Positions 22,497 through 30,735 are shown, numbered from the stretch's first letter. The stretch is DNA of 64,000 bases from Arenimonas oryziterrae DSM 21050 = YC6267 (GCF_000420545.1 NZ_ATVD01000005.1:1-64000); one strand, 5' to 3'. Numbers and translations: made by a program. Notes: generated by a model not told the origin, from the letters alone.

Positions 22497-22891
22497 TGTC
22501 GCCAGCCTCTGCTACCGCCGGGAATGCGCTGTCGGCGAACCAGGCGATTGTTCTGTTGATCGTGCTGCATGCCCTGTTCGGAGCGGGCCAGGGGCTTGCC
22601 ATTGGCGAGGAGGGGGCAGGCAACGTCCTGGAAGTCCTCCACTTTGTCGCTACGGCGGGCGTGATTTTTTATTGGGCCTCGCTCGACGCCCGCGCCCGAC
22701 CACAGGCGCTAAGCGCGATGCAAAGCGTGGGTATCGTATTGCTCGGCTACTTCGCAATGCCGTTCTATCTGGCTTCCGCGCGCCCACCCGACACCTGGCC
22801 GCGGTGGCTGAGCAAAGGCCTTGCGGCCTTGGCCTGCATCATCACGGCATTTTTCGTCGCGTTTTCCCTGGCAGCTCGCTACCTGGGTTAA
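22496..22891 (+). CDS. Four-helix membrane protein
   Basis: 131 residues if the GTG at 22496, overlapping the previous TAG, is the start. Four hydrophobic segments: about 15-32, 41-58, 69-88 and 100-128. A conserved-looking SARPPDTWPRW loop precedes the last helix. No family recognised. The overlap implies coupled expression with the two DUF1801 genes. Confidence 0.65.
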   Translation: MSPASATAGNALSANQAIVLLIVLHALFGAGQGLAIGEEGAGNVLEVLHFVATAGVIFYWASLDARARPQALSAMQSVGIVLLGYFAMPFYLASARPPDTWPRWLSKGLAALACIITAFFVAFSLAARYLG

Positions 22892-22993
22892 GCCGCCACG
22901 CAGACCATGACTTAGGGCACACCCCCTGCGCTCCACATCGCCGTACCCTTCTCGCGAACCGATCCGGTTTGTGCTCGCCGACAGGAACCCTCC

Positions 22994-23128
22994 ATGTTCA
23001 AGAAAATGGCCATCGGTTTTCTCGCGGTCGCGATCGCCTGCGGGCTCGCCGCGTCGGGCTATTCGTTCGGCAAGTACCTGGCGGAGCGCGACAACGCTGG
23101 CGACGCGAAAGAGCAAGCGCGCGCCTGA
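22994..23128 (+). CDS. Short membrane-anchored peptide
   Basis: 44 residues, too short for many gene finders. AGGAA lies eight bases before the ATG. Basic start (MFKKMA), one membrane segment (IGFLAVAIACGLAASGYSFG) and a charged tail (YLAERDNAGDAKEQARA). Composition and codon use agree with a real gene. Function unknown. Confidence 0.5.
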   Translation: MFKKMAIGFLAVAIACGLAASGYSFGKYLAERDNAGDAKEQARA

Positions 23129-23243
23129 GCAGGCCGCGGTCGGCAGGACGGCGCCCACGCGTTTTCCATTCGCCTGCCGAACGGGGATTGGTTAACCTTT
23201 GGGGCAACCTCGACCTGACGCCTTCGCGCCCGGGAATCGCCGC

Positions 23244-23672
23244 ATGAAGATCACCGTTGAAACCACGATCCACGCGCCCGTCGCCGACGTCTGGCGCGCC
23301 TGGACCACACCTGACGACATCAAACAATGGAATGCCGCGTCGGACGACTGGCATACCACGCAGGCCTCGGTGGATCTGCGCGTGGGCGGCGGTTTCTCCT
23401 CACGCATGGAAGCCCGGGACGGCAGCATGGGCTTCGACTTCGCGGGCACCTACACCGCCGTCGTGATACATGAGCGGCTCGAAGCGGTCTTCGGCGACCG
23501 GACCCTGCGCGTGGACTTCATCCCCGGCGATCACGGCGTGACCGTGCGGGAAACCTTCGACGCAGAAACCACCCACCCTATCGAACAGCAACAAGCGGGC
23601 TGGCAAGCGATCCTCGATCGTTTCGCGCGGCACGTGGAAAGCCAAGCCCCCTCCCCCTCGGACCTCCCATGA
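23244..23672 (+). CDS. SRPBCC (AHSA1-type) protein
   Basis: 142 residues from the ATG at 23244. TTIHAPVADVWRAWTTPDDI, WNAASDDWHTT and DLRVGGGFSSRMEARDGS are standard AHSA1-type landmarks. GWQAILDRFARHVES is the long C-terminal helix. Cytoplasmic ligand-binding domain, ligand unknown. First of three genes joined by ATGA overlaps. Confidence 0.9.
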   Translation: MKITVETTIHAPVADVWRAWTTPDDIKQWNAASDDWHTTQASVDLRVGGGFSSRMEARDGSMGFDFAGTYTAVVIHERLEAVFGDRTLRVDFIPGDHGVTVRETFDAETTHPIEQQQAGWQAILDRFARHVESQAPSPSDLP

Positions 23673-23896
23673 ACAAGCCCAACAGCAAGTACCTCCTGAT
23701 CGCGCTCGTACCCGCCGTGCTCACACCGATCGCGTTGCTGATCGAGAAGCAGCACCAGGCGACGTATTTTCTCGGCCTGAGCTCGAGCTTCTGGTCCGGC
23801 ACGGCGATCGGCGTGTCGATCGGCGCCGGCGTGGTGGCGATCGCGTTGCTGGCGCGCGCGATGCACAGCGACGGCGGACGCCCCTCCGCCTCATGA
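23669..23896 (+). CDS. Two-helix membrane protein
   Basis: 75 residues. Starts inside the stop of the SRPBCC gene (ATGA) and ends inside the start of the GNAT gene (ATGA). Hydrophobic segments at about 8-24 and 33-62. No family recognised. Its position argues for co-translation with both neighbours. Confidence 0.7.
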   Translation: MNKPNSKYLLIALVPAVLTPIALLIEKQHQATYFLGLSSSFWSGTAIGVSIGAGVVAIALLARAMHSDGGRPSAS

Positions 23897-24348
23897 GGAT
23901 CGAGGTCGACGACCTGTCGCGTCCGGAAATCCATGCCCTGCTCAACGAACACCTGCAGAGCATGCATGCACTGTCGCCGCCGGAAAGTGTGCATGCCCTC
24001 GACCTGGACAAGCTGCGGCAGCCCGAAATCACCTTCTGGTCCGTGTGGGAAGGTGCGCAGCTGCTCGGCTGCGGCGCGCTGAAGGAACTCGATGCCCGGC
24101 ATGGCGAAGTGAAATCCATGCGCACGCCTGCCGCGCTGCGCCGCACCGGTGCCGGGCGCGCGGTGCTGGCGCATATCATCGAGGTCGCGAAATCGCGCGA
24201 CTATGCGCGCCTGAGCCTGGAAACCGGATCGATGGAGGCGTTCCGCCCGGCGCAGGCGCTCTACGAAAGTTTCGGTTTCAGCTATTGCGGGCCGTTCGGC
24301 GATTACACGGACGACCCGAACAGTGTGTTCATGACCAAAACGCTGTAG
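23893..24348 (+). CDS. GNAT N-acetyltransferase
   Basis: 151 residues. Layout of a ribosomal/PhnO-type GNAT: ALLNEHLQSMHALSPPESVHAL early, LGCGALKELDARHGEVKSM as strand 3-4, then RTGAGRAVLAHIIEVAKSRD, which carries the acetyl-CoA loop (RxxGxG/A as RRTGAG). ALYESFGFSYCGPFGDY forms the C-terminal strand pair. Resembles the YpeA/PA-type GNATs acting on small molecules. Acceptor unknown. Confidence 0.9.
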   Translation: MRIEVDDLSRPEIHALLNEHLQSMHALSPPESVHALDLDKLRQPEITFWSVWEGAQLLGCGALKELDARHGEVKSMRTPAALRRTGAGRAVLAHIIEVAKSRDYARLSLETGSMEAFRPAQALYESFGFSYCGPFGDYTDDPNSVFMTKTL

Positions 24349-24480
24349 TTGCCCGGCGACCGAATTGATGCCGGACCTGACCGACGTCCTGTGTTACGGC
24401 TCGGCCGTCCTGGTCGAACCGCTGCCGCCGGCGTGATCCGCGCCATCCCGCGGTCGGGGCGCAGGGCTTAGACTGCGACG

Positions 24481-24792
24481 ATGCAATATCAACTTGTCCT
24501 GCGATTCCGCAAAGCCTCGATCGAGAGCCCGGACACGATGCCGGCGCTCGAGCGTGCCCTGGCCGAAGCGCTAGGCGAGCTCGCGCGCCTCGACGGCCAC
24601 GACACCGGCGCGCGCGACATCGATCTTTTCATGCTGACGGCCGATCCGGCGACGGCGTTCCGGCGATCGAAACCGGCGCTGGAAAAGCTGGCCCTGCTCG
24701 ATCGGGTGACGGCCGCGTATCGCCTGGAAGGCGGCGCCCGCTTCACGGTAGTCTGGCCGCTCGGCTACGGCCGCAAATTCACGCTGTCCTGA
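24481..24792 (+). CDS. Small hypothetical protein
   Basis: 103 residues. MQYQLVLRFRKASIES, LDGHDTGARDIDLFMLTADP and FTVVWPLGYGRKFTLS suggest a single ferredoxin-like alpha/beta domain in which the DGHD-x-G segment is the most conserved part. Proteins with this pattern occur in Xanthomonads and beyond but have no assigned role that I know. Cytoplasmic. Confidence 0.68.
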   Translation: MQYQLVLRFRKASIESPDTMPALERALAEALGELARLDGHDTGARDIDLFMLTADPATAFRRSKPALEKLALLDRVTAAYRLEGGARFTVVWPLGYGRKFTLS

Positions 24793-24807
24793 TCCGGTGA
24801 GTCGCAG

Positions 24808-25254
24808 ATGATCTTTTTCGTCATCCTCTTCCTGTTGGCCGGCATCGCGCTGGTGATCGGCGGTCGCCAGCAGGCAACCGAGGCGCTGCGGGCCACGAAA
24901 TGGCCCGTCACCGAAGGAAAGCTGGAACAGTGCGAGGTGGTCGTGTCCCCCGGCATCGGTTCGGACAGCTACAGCAGCTGGCGACTGCAGTTGCGCTATT
25001 CCTATGTGGTGCGCGGCGTCACCTACCACTCGACGCGCTACGCGATCGGCTACAGCGAAAGCGCCGATCACACCCAGCATCGCGATATCGCCGAAGAACT
25101 CAACCGCAATCCCACCGTGTCCGTGCACTACGACCCGGCCCATCCGGCGCAAGCCGTGCTCAGCGTCGCCCCCCAGGGCAATGTCGCCTTGCTCGGCTAT
25201 TGGTGCCTGGGATTGGCGGCCCTGTCGGCCGTGATCGCGATGGTGTCCGGCTGA
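24808..25254 (+). CDS. DUF3592-domain membrane protein
   Basis: 148 residues. An N-terminal membrane helix (IFFVILFLLAGIALVIGG) is followed by WPVTEGKLEQCEVV and LQLRYSYVVRGVTYHSTRYAIG, the repeated strands of DUF3592. Then comes VHYDPAHPAQAVLS and a C-terminal helix (GYWCLGLAALSAVIAMV). The soluble beta domain is outside the cytoplasm in most models of this family. Function unknown. Confidence 0.88.
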   Translation: MIFFVILFLLAGIALVIGGRQQATEALRATKWPVTEGKLEQCEVVVSPGIGSDSYSSWRLQLRYSYVVRGVTYHSTRYAIGYSESADHTQHRDIAEELNRNPTVSVHYDPAHPAQAVLSVAPQGNVALLGYWCLGLAALSAVIAMVSG

Positions 25255-25270
25255 TGCGCAGCGTGTCGGC

Positions 25271-25699
25271 ATGAGGCTGATCGGTTTCAGGAATCCCGTC
25301 TGGCGCAAACGCGCCTGGACCCTGGCAACGATCGTCCTGGTGATCGTGCTCGCCTCGCATCCCGAATTGCGCCTGCTGGTGCCGTTCCTCGAGGCGATCG
25401 GGCTCGATGTTTTCTTCGCCTTGGCGGGATTGCAGATCGTTTCTGCACTGTCCGGCGCGTTGATGCCGGTGATCTTCGCCGTGTGGCGCAAGAGCCTTCC
25501 GTCCCTTCGCCGGGCCCATCGGCTGTCGTTGACGGTTTTTCCGCTGGCGTTCCTGCGGGAGTTTGCGCGCTACGCCGTTTTCCACTGGCTGGGCGATCCG
25601 GGACCCCGGCTCTGGCTGCGGTTGCACACCCTCGGGCGGCTGGCGAGACTCGGTCCTAGGCCGGCCTGGGGCCCCGCGCTCCGCCAAGAAACGGCCTAA
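25271..25699 (+). CDS. Hypothetical membrane protein
   Basis: 142 residues from the ATG at 25271. Hydrophobic segments at about 15-30, 42-65 and 86-98. The C-terminal 50 residues are arginine- and leucine-rich and without membrane character. No family recognised. It ends 64 bases before the promoter of the acyltransferase-ABC operon and is probably not part of it. Confidence 0.62.
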   Translation: MRLIGFRNPVWRKRAWTLATIVLVIVLASHPELRLLVPFLEAIGLDVFFALAGLQIVSALSGALMPVIFAVWRKSLPSLRRAHRLSLTVFPLAFLREFARYAVFHWLGDPGPRLWLRLHTLGRLARLGPRPAWGPALRQETA

Positions 25700-25762
25700 A
25701 ACACTGAATTGACTGAAAAATATCCCGGAGCAGGCCAAGAGAGCCTGTTCGGCTTGTGGCGG

Positions 25763-25791
25763 TTGACGTACTGTGTGTCTCACAGTACTGT
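25763..25791 (+). promoter_or_regulatory. Promoter with overlapping inverted-repeat operator
   Basis: TTGACG (25763-25768) and TACTGT (25786-25791) are spaced by 17 bases, a good sigma-70 pair. A perfect inverted repeat, GTACTGTG-TGTCT-CACAGTAC (25768-25788), fills the spacer and overlaps both boxes. The half site TACTGT recurs in front of the PadR gene (28789). I infer that the PadR-type protein binds here and blocks the promoter. Confidence 0.7.
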
Positions 25792-25843
25792 GCCGACCAT
25801 GGTGACCTGGCACCCAGGCTCGCCGCCGTTCGAGGAGCCCGCC

Positions 25844-27940
25844 ATGACCACGCCCGCCACAGACCGCTTCCATGCGCTCGACGCCGCCCGCGCCTTCGCG
25901 CTGCTGCTCGGCATCGTGCTGCACGCGACGATGTCCTTCTTCCTGCCGATCCCCGCGCAGGATGTTTCGCAGAGCACGACGCTGGCGGTGAGCTTCTACG
26001 TGATCCACAGCTTCCGCATGAGCCTGTTCTTTCTCATCGCGGGATTCTTCGCACACATGGCTTTCCATCGCCGCGGTCTGCGCGCGTTCGCGAAGGACCG
26101 TGCGAAGCGCATCCTCGTGCCGATGACGGCGGGCTGGCTGGTGCTGGCGCCGATCACCGTGGCGATCCTCGTCTGGGGTCTGTCGCGCACCTTTCCGACG
26201 GCGACCGCGACCGACGCGGCGGCCGCGCCGCAGGGGTTCCCGCTGACGCATCTGTGGTTCCTGTACTACCTGTGCGTGTTCTACGTATCGGCGATCGCAC
26301 TACGGGCGGCCTTCGTCGCCGGGATCGATCGCGACGGCGCCCTGCGCGCTCGTCTGGACACCGTGCTGCGTGCGGCCTTGGCCAGCACCCTCGCACCGCT
26401 CGCCTTCGCGCTACCGCTGTTCGCGGTGTTGGCTTTCGATCCGGCCTGGCCGGTGTGGTTCGGCATCCCGACCCCCGACACCGGACTGCGTCCGCAGCTG
26501 CCCGCGCTCGCGGGATTTGGCACCGCCTTCGTGCTGGGCTGGCTCGTGCATCGGCAGACGGACCTGCTCGAGATCTGGCGTCGGCAGTGGGCGATCAATC
26601 TCGCGCTGGCCGTCGCGTTGAGCACGCTGTGCCTGGTGCTCGTCGGTCTCTTGCCGGCCGCCGACCCGACCACGATTGCCGGCGCGCCGATCAATCGCCT
26701 GGTGTATGCCTTGGCCTACACCGCGTCCGTCTGGTACTGGGTGTTCGGCCTGATCGGCGCGACGCTGCGCTTTTGCGCGAACGCGAGTCCGGCGCGTCGC
26801 TACCTGGCCGACACGTCGTACTGGTTCTATCTCGTGCACCTGCCGATCGTGTTCGGCCTGCAGGTGATCATGATGCGCTGGCCGCTGCACTGGACACTGA
26901 AATTCCCGTTGATCGTCGCGATCACGCTGGGCCTGCTGTTCGCGAGCTATCACTGGCTCGTGCGCCCGACTTTTATTGGCGAAATTCTCAACGGCCGCAA
27001 GGTCCCGCGTTATGCGCCGAAGCCATCGCCGCACGTGCTCCCGATCGAGGAAGGCACGACGGCGGTCGCGCAGCTGTTGGGCGTGACGAAACGTTTCGGT
27101 ACGACCGTCGCGCTGGACGATTTCAGTTTTTCTGCAAAGGCGGGCGAGCTCGTTGCCGTGCTGGGTCCGAACGGCGCGGGCAAGACCACGGCCCTGGGCC
27201 TGTGGCTGGGCACGCTCGAGCCCGATGCCGGCCAGGTCCGTGTGATGGGCGGCTCGCCCTTCGACGTGCACAGCCGGCTCGGCGTCGGCGTGATGATGCA
27301 GGACGTGAACCTGGCACCGATGCTCAGTGCGCGCGAACACATCGCGCTCGCCGCGAGCTACTACCGCGATCCGCTGTCCGTCGCGCAGACAGTTGCCCTG
27401 ACCGGCATCGAAGCCTTTGCGGGCAAGCGCTACGACAAACTTTCGGGCGGACAGAAGCGCCAGGTGCAGTTCGCGATCGCGATCTGCGGCCAGCCGAAAC
27501 TGCTGTTCCTCGACGAGCCCACCGTCGGACTGGATATTCCAGCGCGCGAAGCCCTGTGGCGGACGATCGCTGCATTGCGCGACGGCGGCTGCGCGATCGT
27601 GCTCACCACGCACTACCTCGAAGAAGCCGAAGTCCTGGCCGATCGGGTCGCGGTGCTCGCCGAGGGGCGATTGATCGCCGAAGGCAGCGTCGATGCGATG
27701 CGCGCCTTGATCCTGTGCAAGCGCGTGCGTGCGGCCTGCCAGGTCGATGTCGAGCAGGTCCGGCGCTGGCCGGGCGTGGTCGATGCCATGCACGACGCCG
27801 GTGTGGTGACCGTCACCGGATCGGATGCCGAAGAGATCGTGCGCCGCCTGTTCGCGGCCGATCCGGGATTGCGCCAGCTCGAAGTCAAACAAGCCAGCCT
27901 CGCCGAGGCCTTCACCGAACTGACCAAGGAGGTCGCATGA
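25844..27940 (+). CDS. Fusion of acyltransferase-3 membrane domain and ABC transporter ATPase
   Basis: 698 residues from the ATG at 25844. Residues about 8-375 form a ten-or-so-helix acyltransferase-3 domain of OpgC/MdoC type: RFHALDAARAFALLLGIVLH with the motif's R and catalytic-type H, MSLFFLIAGFFAHMAFHRRG and DTSYWFYLVHLPIVFG. After a proline-rich linker (PKPSPHVLP), residues about 405-690 form a complete ABC ATPase: Walker A GPNGAGKTT near 440, Q-loop MMQDVNL, signature LSGGQKRQ near 533, Walker B LLFLDEPTVGLD near 555 and H-loop TTHYLEEAE. The stop overlaps the start of an ABC-2 permease (ATGA). A polytopic enzyme joined to a cytoplasmic ATPase would tie acyl modification to export. The substrate is unknown. 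Confidence 0.88.
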   Translation: MTTPATDRFHALDAARAFALLLGIVLHATMSFFLPIPAQDVSQSTTLAVSFYVIHSFRMSLFFLIAGFFAHMAFHRRGLRAFAKDRAKRILVPMTAGWLVLAPITVAILVWGLSRTFPTATATDAAAAPQGFPLTHLWFLYYLCVFYVSAIALRAAFVAGIDRDGALRARLDTVLRAALASTLAPLAFALPLFAVLAFDPAWPVWFGIPTPDTGLRPQLPALAGFGTAFVLGWLVHRQTDLLEIWRRQWAINLALAVALSTLCLVLVGLLPAADPTTIAGAPINRLVYALAYTASVWYWVFGLIGATLRFCANASPARRYLADTSYWFYLVHLPIVFGLQVIMMRWPLHWTLKFPLIVAITLGLLFASYHWLVRPTFIGEILNGRKVPRYAPKPSPHVLPIEEGTTAVAQLLGVTKRFGTTVALDDFSFSAKAGELVAVLGPNGAGKTTALGLWLGTLEPDAGQVRVMGGSPFDVHSRLGVGVMMQDVNLAPMLSAREHIALAASYYRDPLSVAQTVALTGIEAFAGKRYDKLSGGQKRQVQFAIAICGQPKLLFLDEPTVGLDIPAREALWRTIAALRDGGCAIVLTTHYLEEAEVLADRVAVLAEGRLIAEGSVDAMRALILCKRVRAACQVDVEQVRRWPGVVDAMHDAGVVTVTGSDAEEIVRRLFAADPGLRQLEVKQASLAEAFTELTKEVA

Positions 27941-28755
27941 ACGCCGCCCTCGCTCCCCTTCCAGACCGCACGATGGTTGCCGATCGCGCGCCGCTGCCCT
28001 TGTCCCGCCTGCTGCGCGCCTACGTCATGGAGATGCGCTACGAAACCCTGGGTGCGCTGCGCACGCCGGGCTTCTCGATCCCCTTCGTCGCGATGCCGGT
28101 GGTGATCTATGTCTTGTTCGGCGTCGTGATCAACGGCCAGGCCGGCGATCACAGCGAGTTCGGACCGGCGATCGCGAACTACCTGTTCGCGGGCTTCTCG
28201 GTACTGGCGGCGGTGATGCCCGGCATCTTCAGCGGCGTGATCCTTGCGCAGGAACGCGATGGCCATCTGCACAAACTCAAGCGCGCGATGCCCCTGCCGC
28301 CGGGCGCGACGATCATCGCGAAAGTGGCGATGGCGATGTTCGTCGCGGCGCTGGCGGTGACCCTGGTATTCGCGGCGGCGCTGATCGCGGGCAAGATCAC
28401 GCTGACGCCGGCGCAGATCGCGATCATCGGGGCGGTGCTGATCGTCGGCACGATTCCGTTCTCCGCGATCGGCCTGCTGATCGGCTCGCTGTCCTCGGGC
28501 TCGGCCGCGCCGGCGTACGGCAACCTCGTGTTCCTGCCGATGATGTGGCTGTCGGGCCTGTTCATTCCCCTGCCCGACTCGCTCAAGACCTGGGTGATCC
28601 TCTGGCCTTCGTTCCACCTCGACCAACTCGCGCTCGGCCTGGCCGGCGTGGCGCAGTTCACCTTCATTCCACCGGCGCTCGCAGCGGGCGTGTTGGTCGG
28701 CGTGACTGTGCTGTGCGGCGGACTCGCGATGCGCCGTCTGGCCCGTGTGGGCTGA
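27937..28755 (+). CDS. ABC-2 type transporter permease
   Basis: 272 residues, start overlapping the fusion gene's stop by four bases. Six hydrophobic segments with the typical order of ABC-2 permeases (DrrB/NodJ type): an N-terminal helix after LRTPGFSIPFVAMPVVIYVL, the coupling region RERDGHLHKLKRAMPLPP-like segment (AQERDGHLHKLKRAMPLPPG), and the last three helices with PMMWLSGLFIPLP. It needs an ATPase partner, and the only candidate nearby is the C-terminal domain of the preceding protein. One permease plus one ATPase domain per polypeptide pair would assemble as a 2+2 exporter. Confidence 0.9.
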   Translation: MNAALAPLPDRTMVADRAPLPLSRLLRAYVMEMRYETLGALRTPGFSIPFVAMPVVIYVLFGVVINGQAGDHSEFGPAIANYLFAGFSVLAAVMPGIFSGVILAQERDGHLHKLKRAMPLPPGATIIAKVAMAMFVAALAVTLVFAAALIAGKITLTPAQIAIIGAVLIVGTIPFSAIGLLIGSLSSGSAAPAYGNLVFLPMMWLSGLFIPLPDSLKTWVILWPSFHLDQLALGLAGVAQFTFIPPALAAGVLVGVTVLCGGLAMRRLARVG

Positions 28756-28788
28756 AGTCCCGCGGCGGATGGCCATCGAATCGCATAA

Positions 28789-28798
28789 ACAGTACTGT
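28789..28798 (+). promoter_or_regulatory. ACAGTACTGT palindrome before the PadR gene
   Basis: A perfect ten-base palindrome eight bases before the ATG of the PadR gene, made of the same half sites as the repeat at 25768 but without the spacer. It is well placed for autoregulation at the ribosome-binding region. No clear promoter boxes were seen around it. Confidence 0.5.
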
Positions 28799-28805
28799 GC
28801 ACGCC

Positions 28806-29141
28806 ATGGCTGAGGCGGATGCGTTCGCAAAACTGGAGCTCGAGCTGCGACGCGGTGTCGTCGTGCTCGCGACGCTGTCGCAGCTGCGTACGCCGCGCTA
28901 CGGCTACGAGTTGCGGCAGGCACTGGCCGAACGCGGCATGCCGATCGAAGAAGGCACGCTGTATCCGCTGCTGCGCCGCCTGGAAACGCAGGGCGTGCTC
29001 AGCAGCGAATGGAAGATCGAAGAGGGTCCGCCGCGGCGCTACTACGCGTTGAATGCCGATGGCCTGGCGCTACTCGAAAAGCTCACGGGTGCCTGGCGCG
29101 GCATGAACGGCGCCATGGACCGATTGCTGGACAAAGGCTGA
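28806..29141 (+). CDS. PadR-family transcriptional regulator
   Basis: 111 residues. VVLATLSQLRTPRYGYELRQ, EEGTLYPLLRRLETQGVLSS and PPRRYYALNADGLALLEKL are the helices, recognition helix and wing of PadR winged-helix repressors. The C-terminal helix is short, as in PadR subfamily 2 proteins that dimerise with one helix. Such regulators commonly control neighbouring multidrug or lipid ABC exporters and respond to hydrophobic compounds. Its target here is probably the operon starting at 25844. It is followed by a membrane protein gene two bases away. Confidence 0.92.
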   Translation: MAEADAFAKLELELRRGVVVLATLSQLRTPRYGYELRQALAERGMPIEEGTLYPLLRRLETQGVLSSEWKIEEGPPRRYYALNADGLALLEKLTGAWRGMNGAMDRLLDKG

Positions 29142-29143
29142 CG

Positions 29144-30076
29144 ATGAACGCGAACGAGGTGATCGAATCCTATGTCGCCGACGTGGCCGTGCAGTTGCCG
29201 CGCAAGCAGCGCAACGACGTGGCCTTCGAACTGCGCGCCCTGCTGCACGAGGAACTGCTCGCCCGCGCCGAAGACGGCGGACGCGCCGTCGACGCGACGC
29301 TGGCCATCGAACTGTTGCAAGCGTTCGGCCGACCGGAAGACGTTGCTGCGCGCTACCAGCCGGCGTTGACGATCATCGATCCCGCCGACGGCCACCGGTT
29401 CCTGCGCGCGACGCTGATCGGTCTGGCGATCATCTGGAGTCTGGGTCTGTGGGCCTGCCTGCAGGCGCCGATCGGATCGGGCGGCGCATTCCTGCGCGCG
29501 ATCGGCCAGTGGTGGGGCCAGGTCGTCATTCCGTCGCTGTGGTGGCCGGGCATGCTGGTCGTGGGCTTCGCGATCGCCGCGTGGGCGCGTCGCCGCTGGC
29601 CGCAAACCGCCGCCTGGCAACCGCGCGCAAGCGATCGTCTGCAGGGCGGTCGCGTGGGCAAGGCGATGGCCTTGCTCGGCGTCCTGTGCGGCGTGTACCT
29701 GCTGGTGGATCCGCGCTGGATACTCGATGTCGCCTTCAACGGGCGCGCGGCTCCGGCGGCGTACACCGCGCTGACTTACACCGACACTTTCCTGCAGCGG
29801 CAGGCGCCGTGGCTGCTTGCCTTGCTTCTGCTAAACGTTCCCCTGTTCGCGCTGGTCATCGTGCATGGCCGCTGGTCGCCGCTGCTGCGTCGCATCGAAA
29901 CGGTGCATAGCCTGGTCCTGTGCGCCGTCATGGCATGGACGGTGTTCGATGGTCCGATCTTCCTGACCATCGCGGCCGACAAGACGGCGAAATTCTTCCT
30001 GGTGCTGTTGCTGGTGTCGATCCTGATCACCCTGGGCTTGAACCTGCATCGGCGGGTCAGGCCACGGCCCAACTGA
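29144..30076 (+). CDS. HAAS-like (DUF1700-type) membrane protein
   Basis: 310 residues, two bases after the PadR stop. Residues 1-85 are a soluble helical domain (VIESYVADVAVQLPRKQRNDVAFELRALLHEELLARAEDGG, then LQAFGRPEDVAARY) of the HAAS type found next to PadR regulators. Then come six hydrophobic segments. PadR-HAAS pairs often work as a signalling couple in which the membrane protein transmits a membrane signal to the regulator. Here I infer that role from position and domain. No direct evidence for a ligand. Confidence 0.82.
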   Translation: MNANEVIESYVADVAVQLPRKQRNDVAFELRALLHEELLARAEDGGRAVDATLAIELLQAFGRPEDVAARYQPALTIIDPADGHRFLRATLIGLAIIWSLGLWACLQAPIGSGGAFLRAIGQWWGQVVIPSLWWPGMLVVGFAIAAWARRRWPQTAAWQPRASDRLQGGRVGKAMALLGVLCGVYLLVDPRWILDVAFNGRAAPAAYTALTYTDTFLQRQAPWLLALLLLNVPLFALVIVHGRWSPLLRRIETVHSLVLCAVMAWTVFDGPIFLTIAADKTAKFFLVLLLVSILITLGLNLHRRVRPRPN

Positions 30077-30094
30077 CTACTGCGAGTTTCCGCC

Positions 30095-30223
30095 ATGAGT
30101 CTTCCCAGCGCAGCGGCCGTGATCTTCGTCGACAACGTCGAGCGGATGACGGCCTTCTACCAGGCGATCGCCGGCATGGCGATGGTGTTCTGGCGTGATG
30201 GTTGGTCGGAGCGATGGCCCTGA
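30095..30223 (+). pseudogene. Truncated VOC-family gene
   Basis: A 42-residue frame, too short to be a full VOC domain. AAVIFVDNVERMTAFYQAIAGMAMVFWRDGW reads as the first beta-alpha unit of a glyoxalase-like protein, after which the sequence ends in WSERWP and a stop. The rest of the domain is missing, and the next gene starts inside the 3' end. Most likely a remnant left by a deletion that joined it to the 2H phosphoesterase gene. Confidence 0.6.
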
Positions 30224-30735
30224 TCGAGCCGAACAAAGTACGCCTGCAACTAAGCCTCTACCTGTCGCCCTCGCAGAGTGCGGCAGTTGAAGCCCTGCGT
30301 GCGGTGCTCGATCCCGTGCAGCACCGGCTGATTCCCGCGCATGTGACGCTGTGCCGCGAGGACGAACTCGCCGCACTGGACCTCGCCGCTCTCGGCGCGA
30401 AATTTGCCGATGCCGACCTCCCGCCCTTGACGCTGCATTTCGGGCGACCGGAAGCCTTCCACGAGCATGGCATCCTGTTGCCTTGCATCGATGGCGAGGC
30501 GGATTTCCATCAACGGCGCGAACGAATACTGGCAACGTCCCCTGTCCGGCACCAGGCCGCGCATATCACGCTCGCGCATCCGCGCAATCCCAAGGCGGCG
30601 GGCAATCATCTCGACCGCGCGTTGCAGCTTCCGCAGGAGCTGTGCTTCACGTTCACGAGCGTCTGCCTCATCCGGCAACAGGGCGCCTCGCCCTGGCAGG
30701 TGCTGGAGACCTTCGCGTGGGCGGCGCCGCGCTGA
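30214..30735 (+). CDS. 2'-5' RNA ligase-family (2H phosphoesterase) protein
   Basis: 173 residues from the ATG at 30214. A TTG at 30202 is possible. Two H-x-T-L motifs, AHVTLCRE (about residue 45) and AHITLAHP (about 120), are the paired catalytic histidines of 2H phosphoesterases such as ThpR/LigT. The two-lobe length fits. Members act on cyclic phosphates or 2'-5' linkages in RNA. Substrate not determined. The gene overlaps a truncated VOC remnant and its stop overlaps the next start (TGATG). Confidence 0.85.
   Translation: MALIEPNKVRLQLSLYLSPSQSAAVEALRAVLDPVQHRLIPAHVTLCREDELAALDLAALGAKFADADLPPLTLHFGRPEAFHEHGILLPCIDGEADFHQRRERILATSPVRHQAAHITLAHPRNPKAAGNHLDRALQLPQELCFTFTSVCLIRQQGASPWQVLETFAWAAPR

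Noticed and set aside
25756-28755. A very long + frame of almost 1000 codons across the fusion gene
   Set aside because: It reads the acyltransferase-ABC gene in another frame. In GC-rich DNA such arginine- and alanine-rich shadows are common. Only its 3' part, from the ATG at 27937, matches a real gene (the permease).
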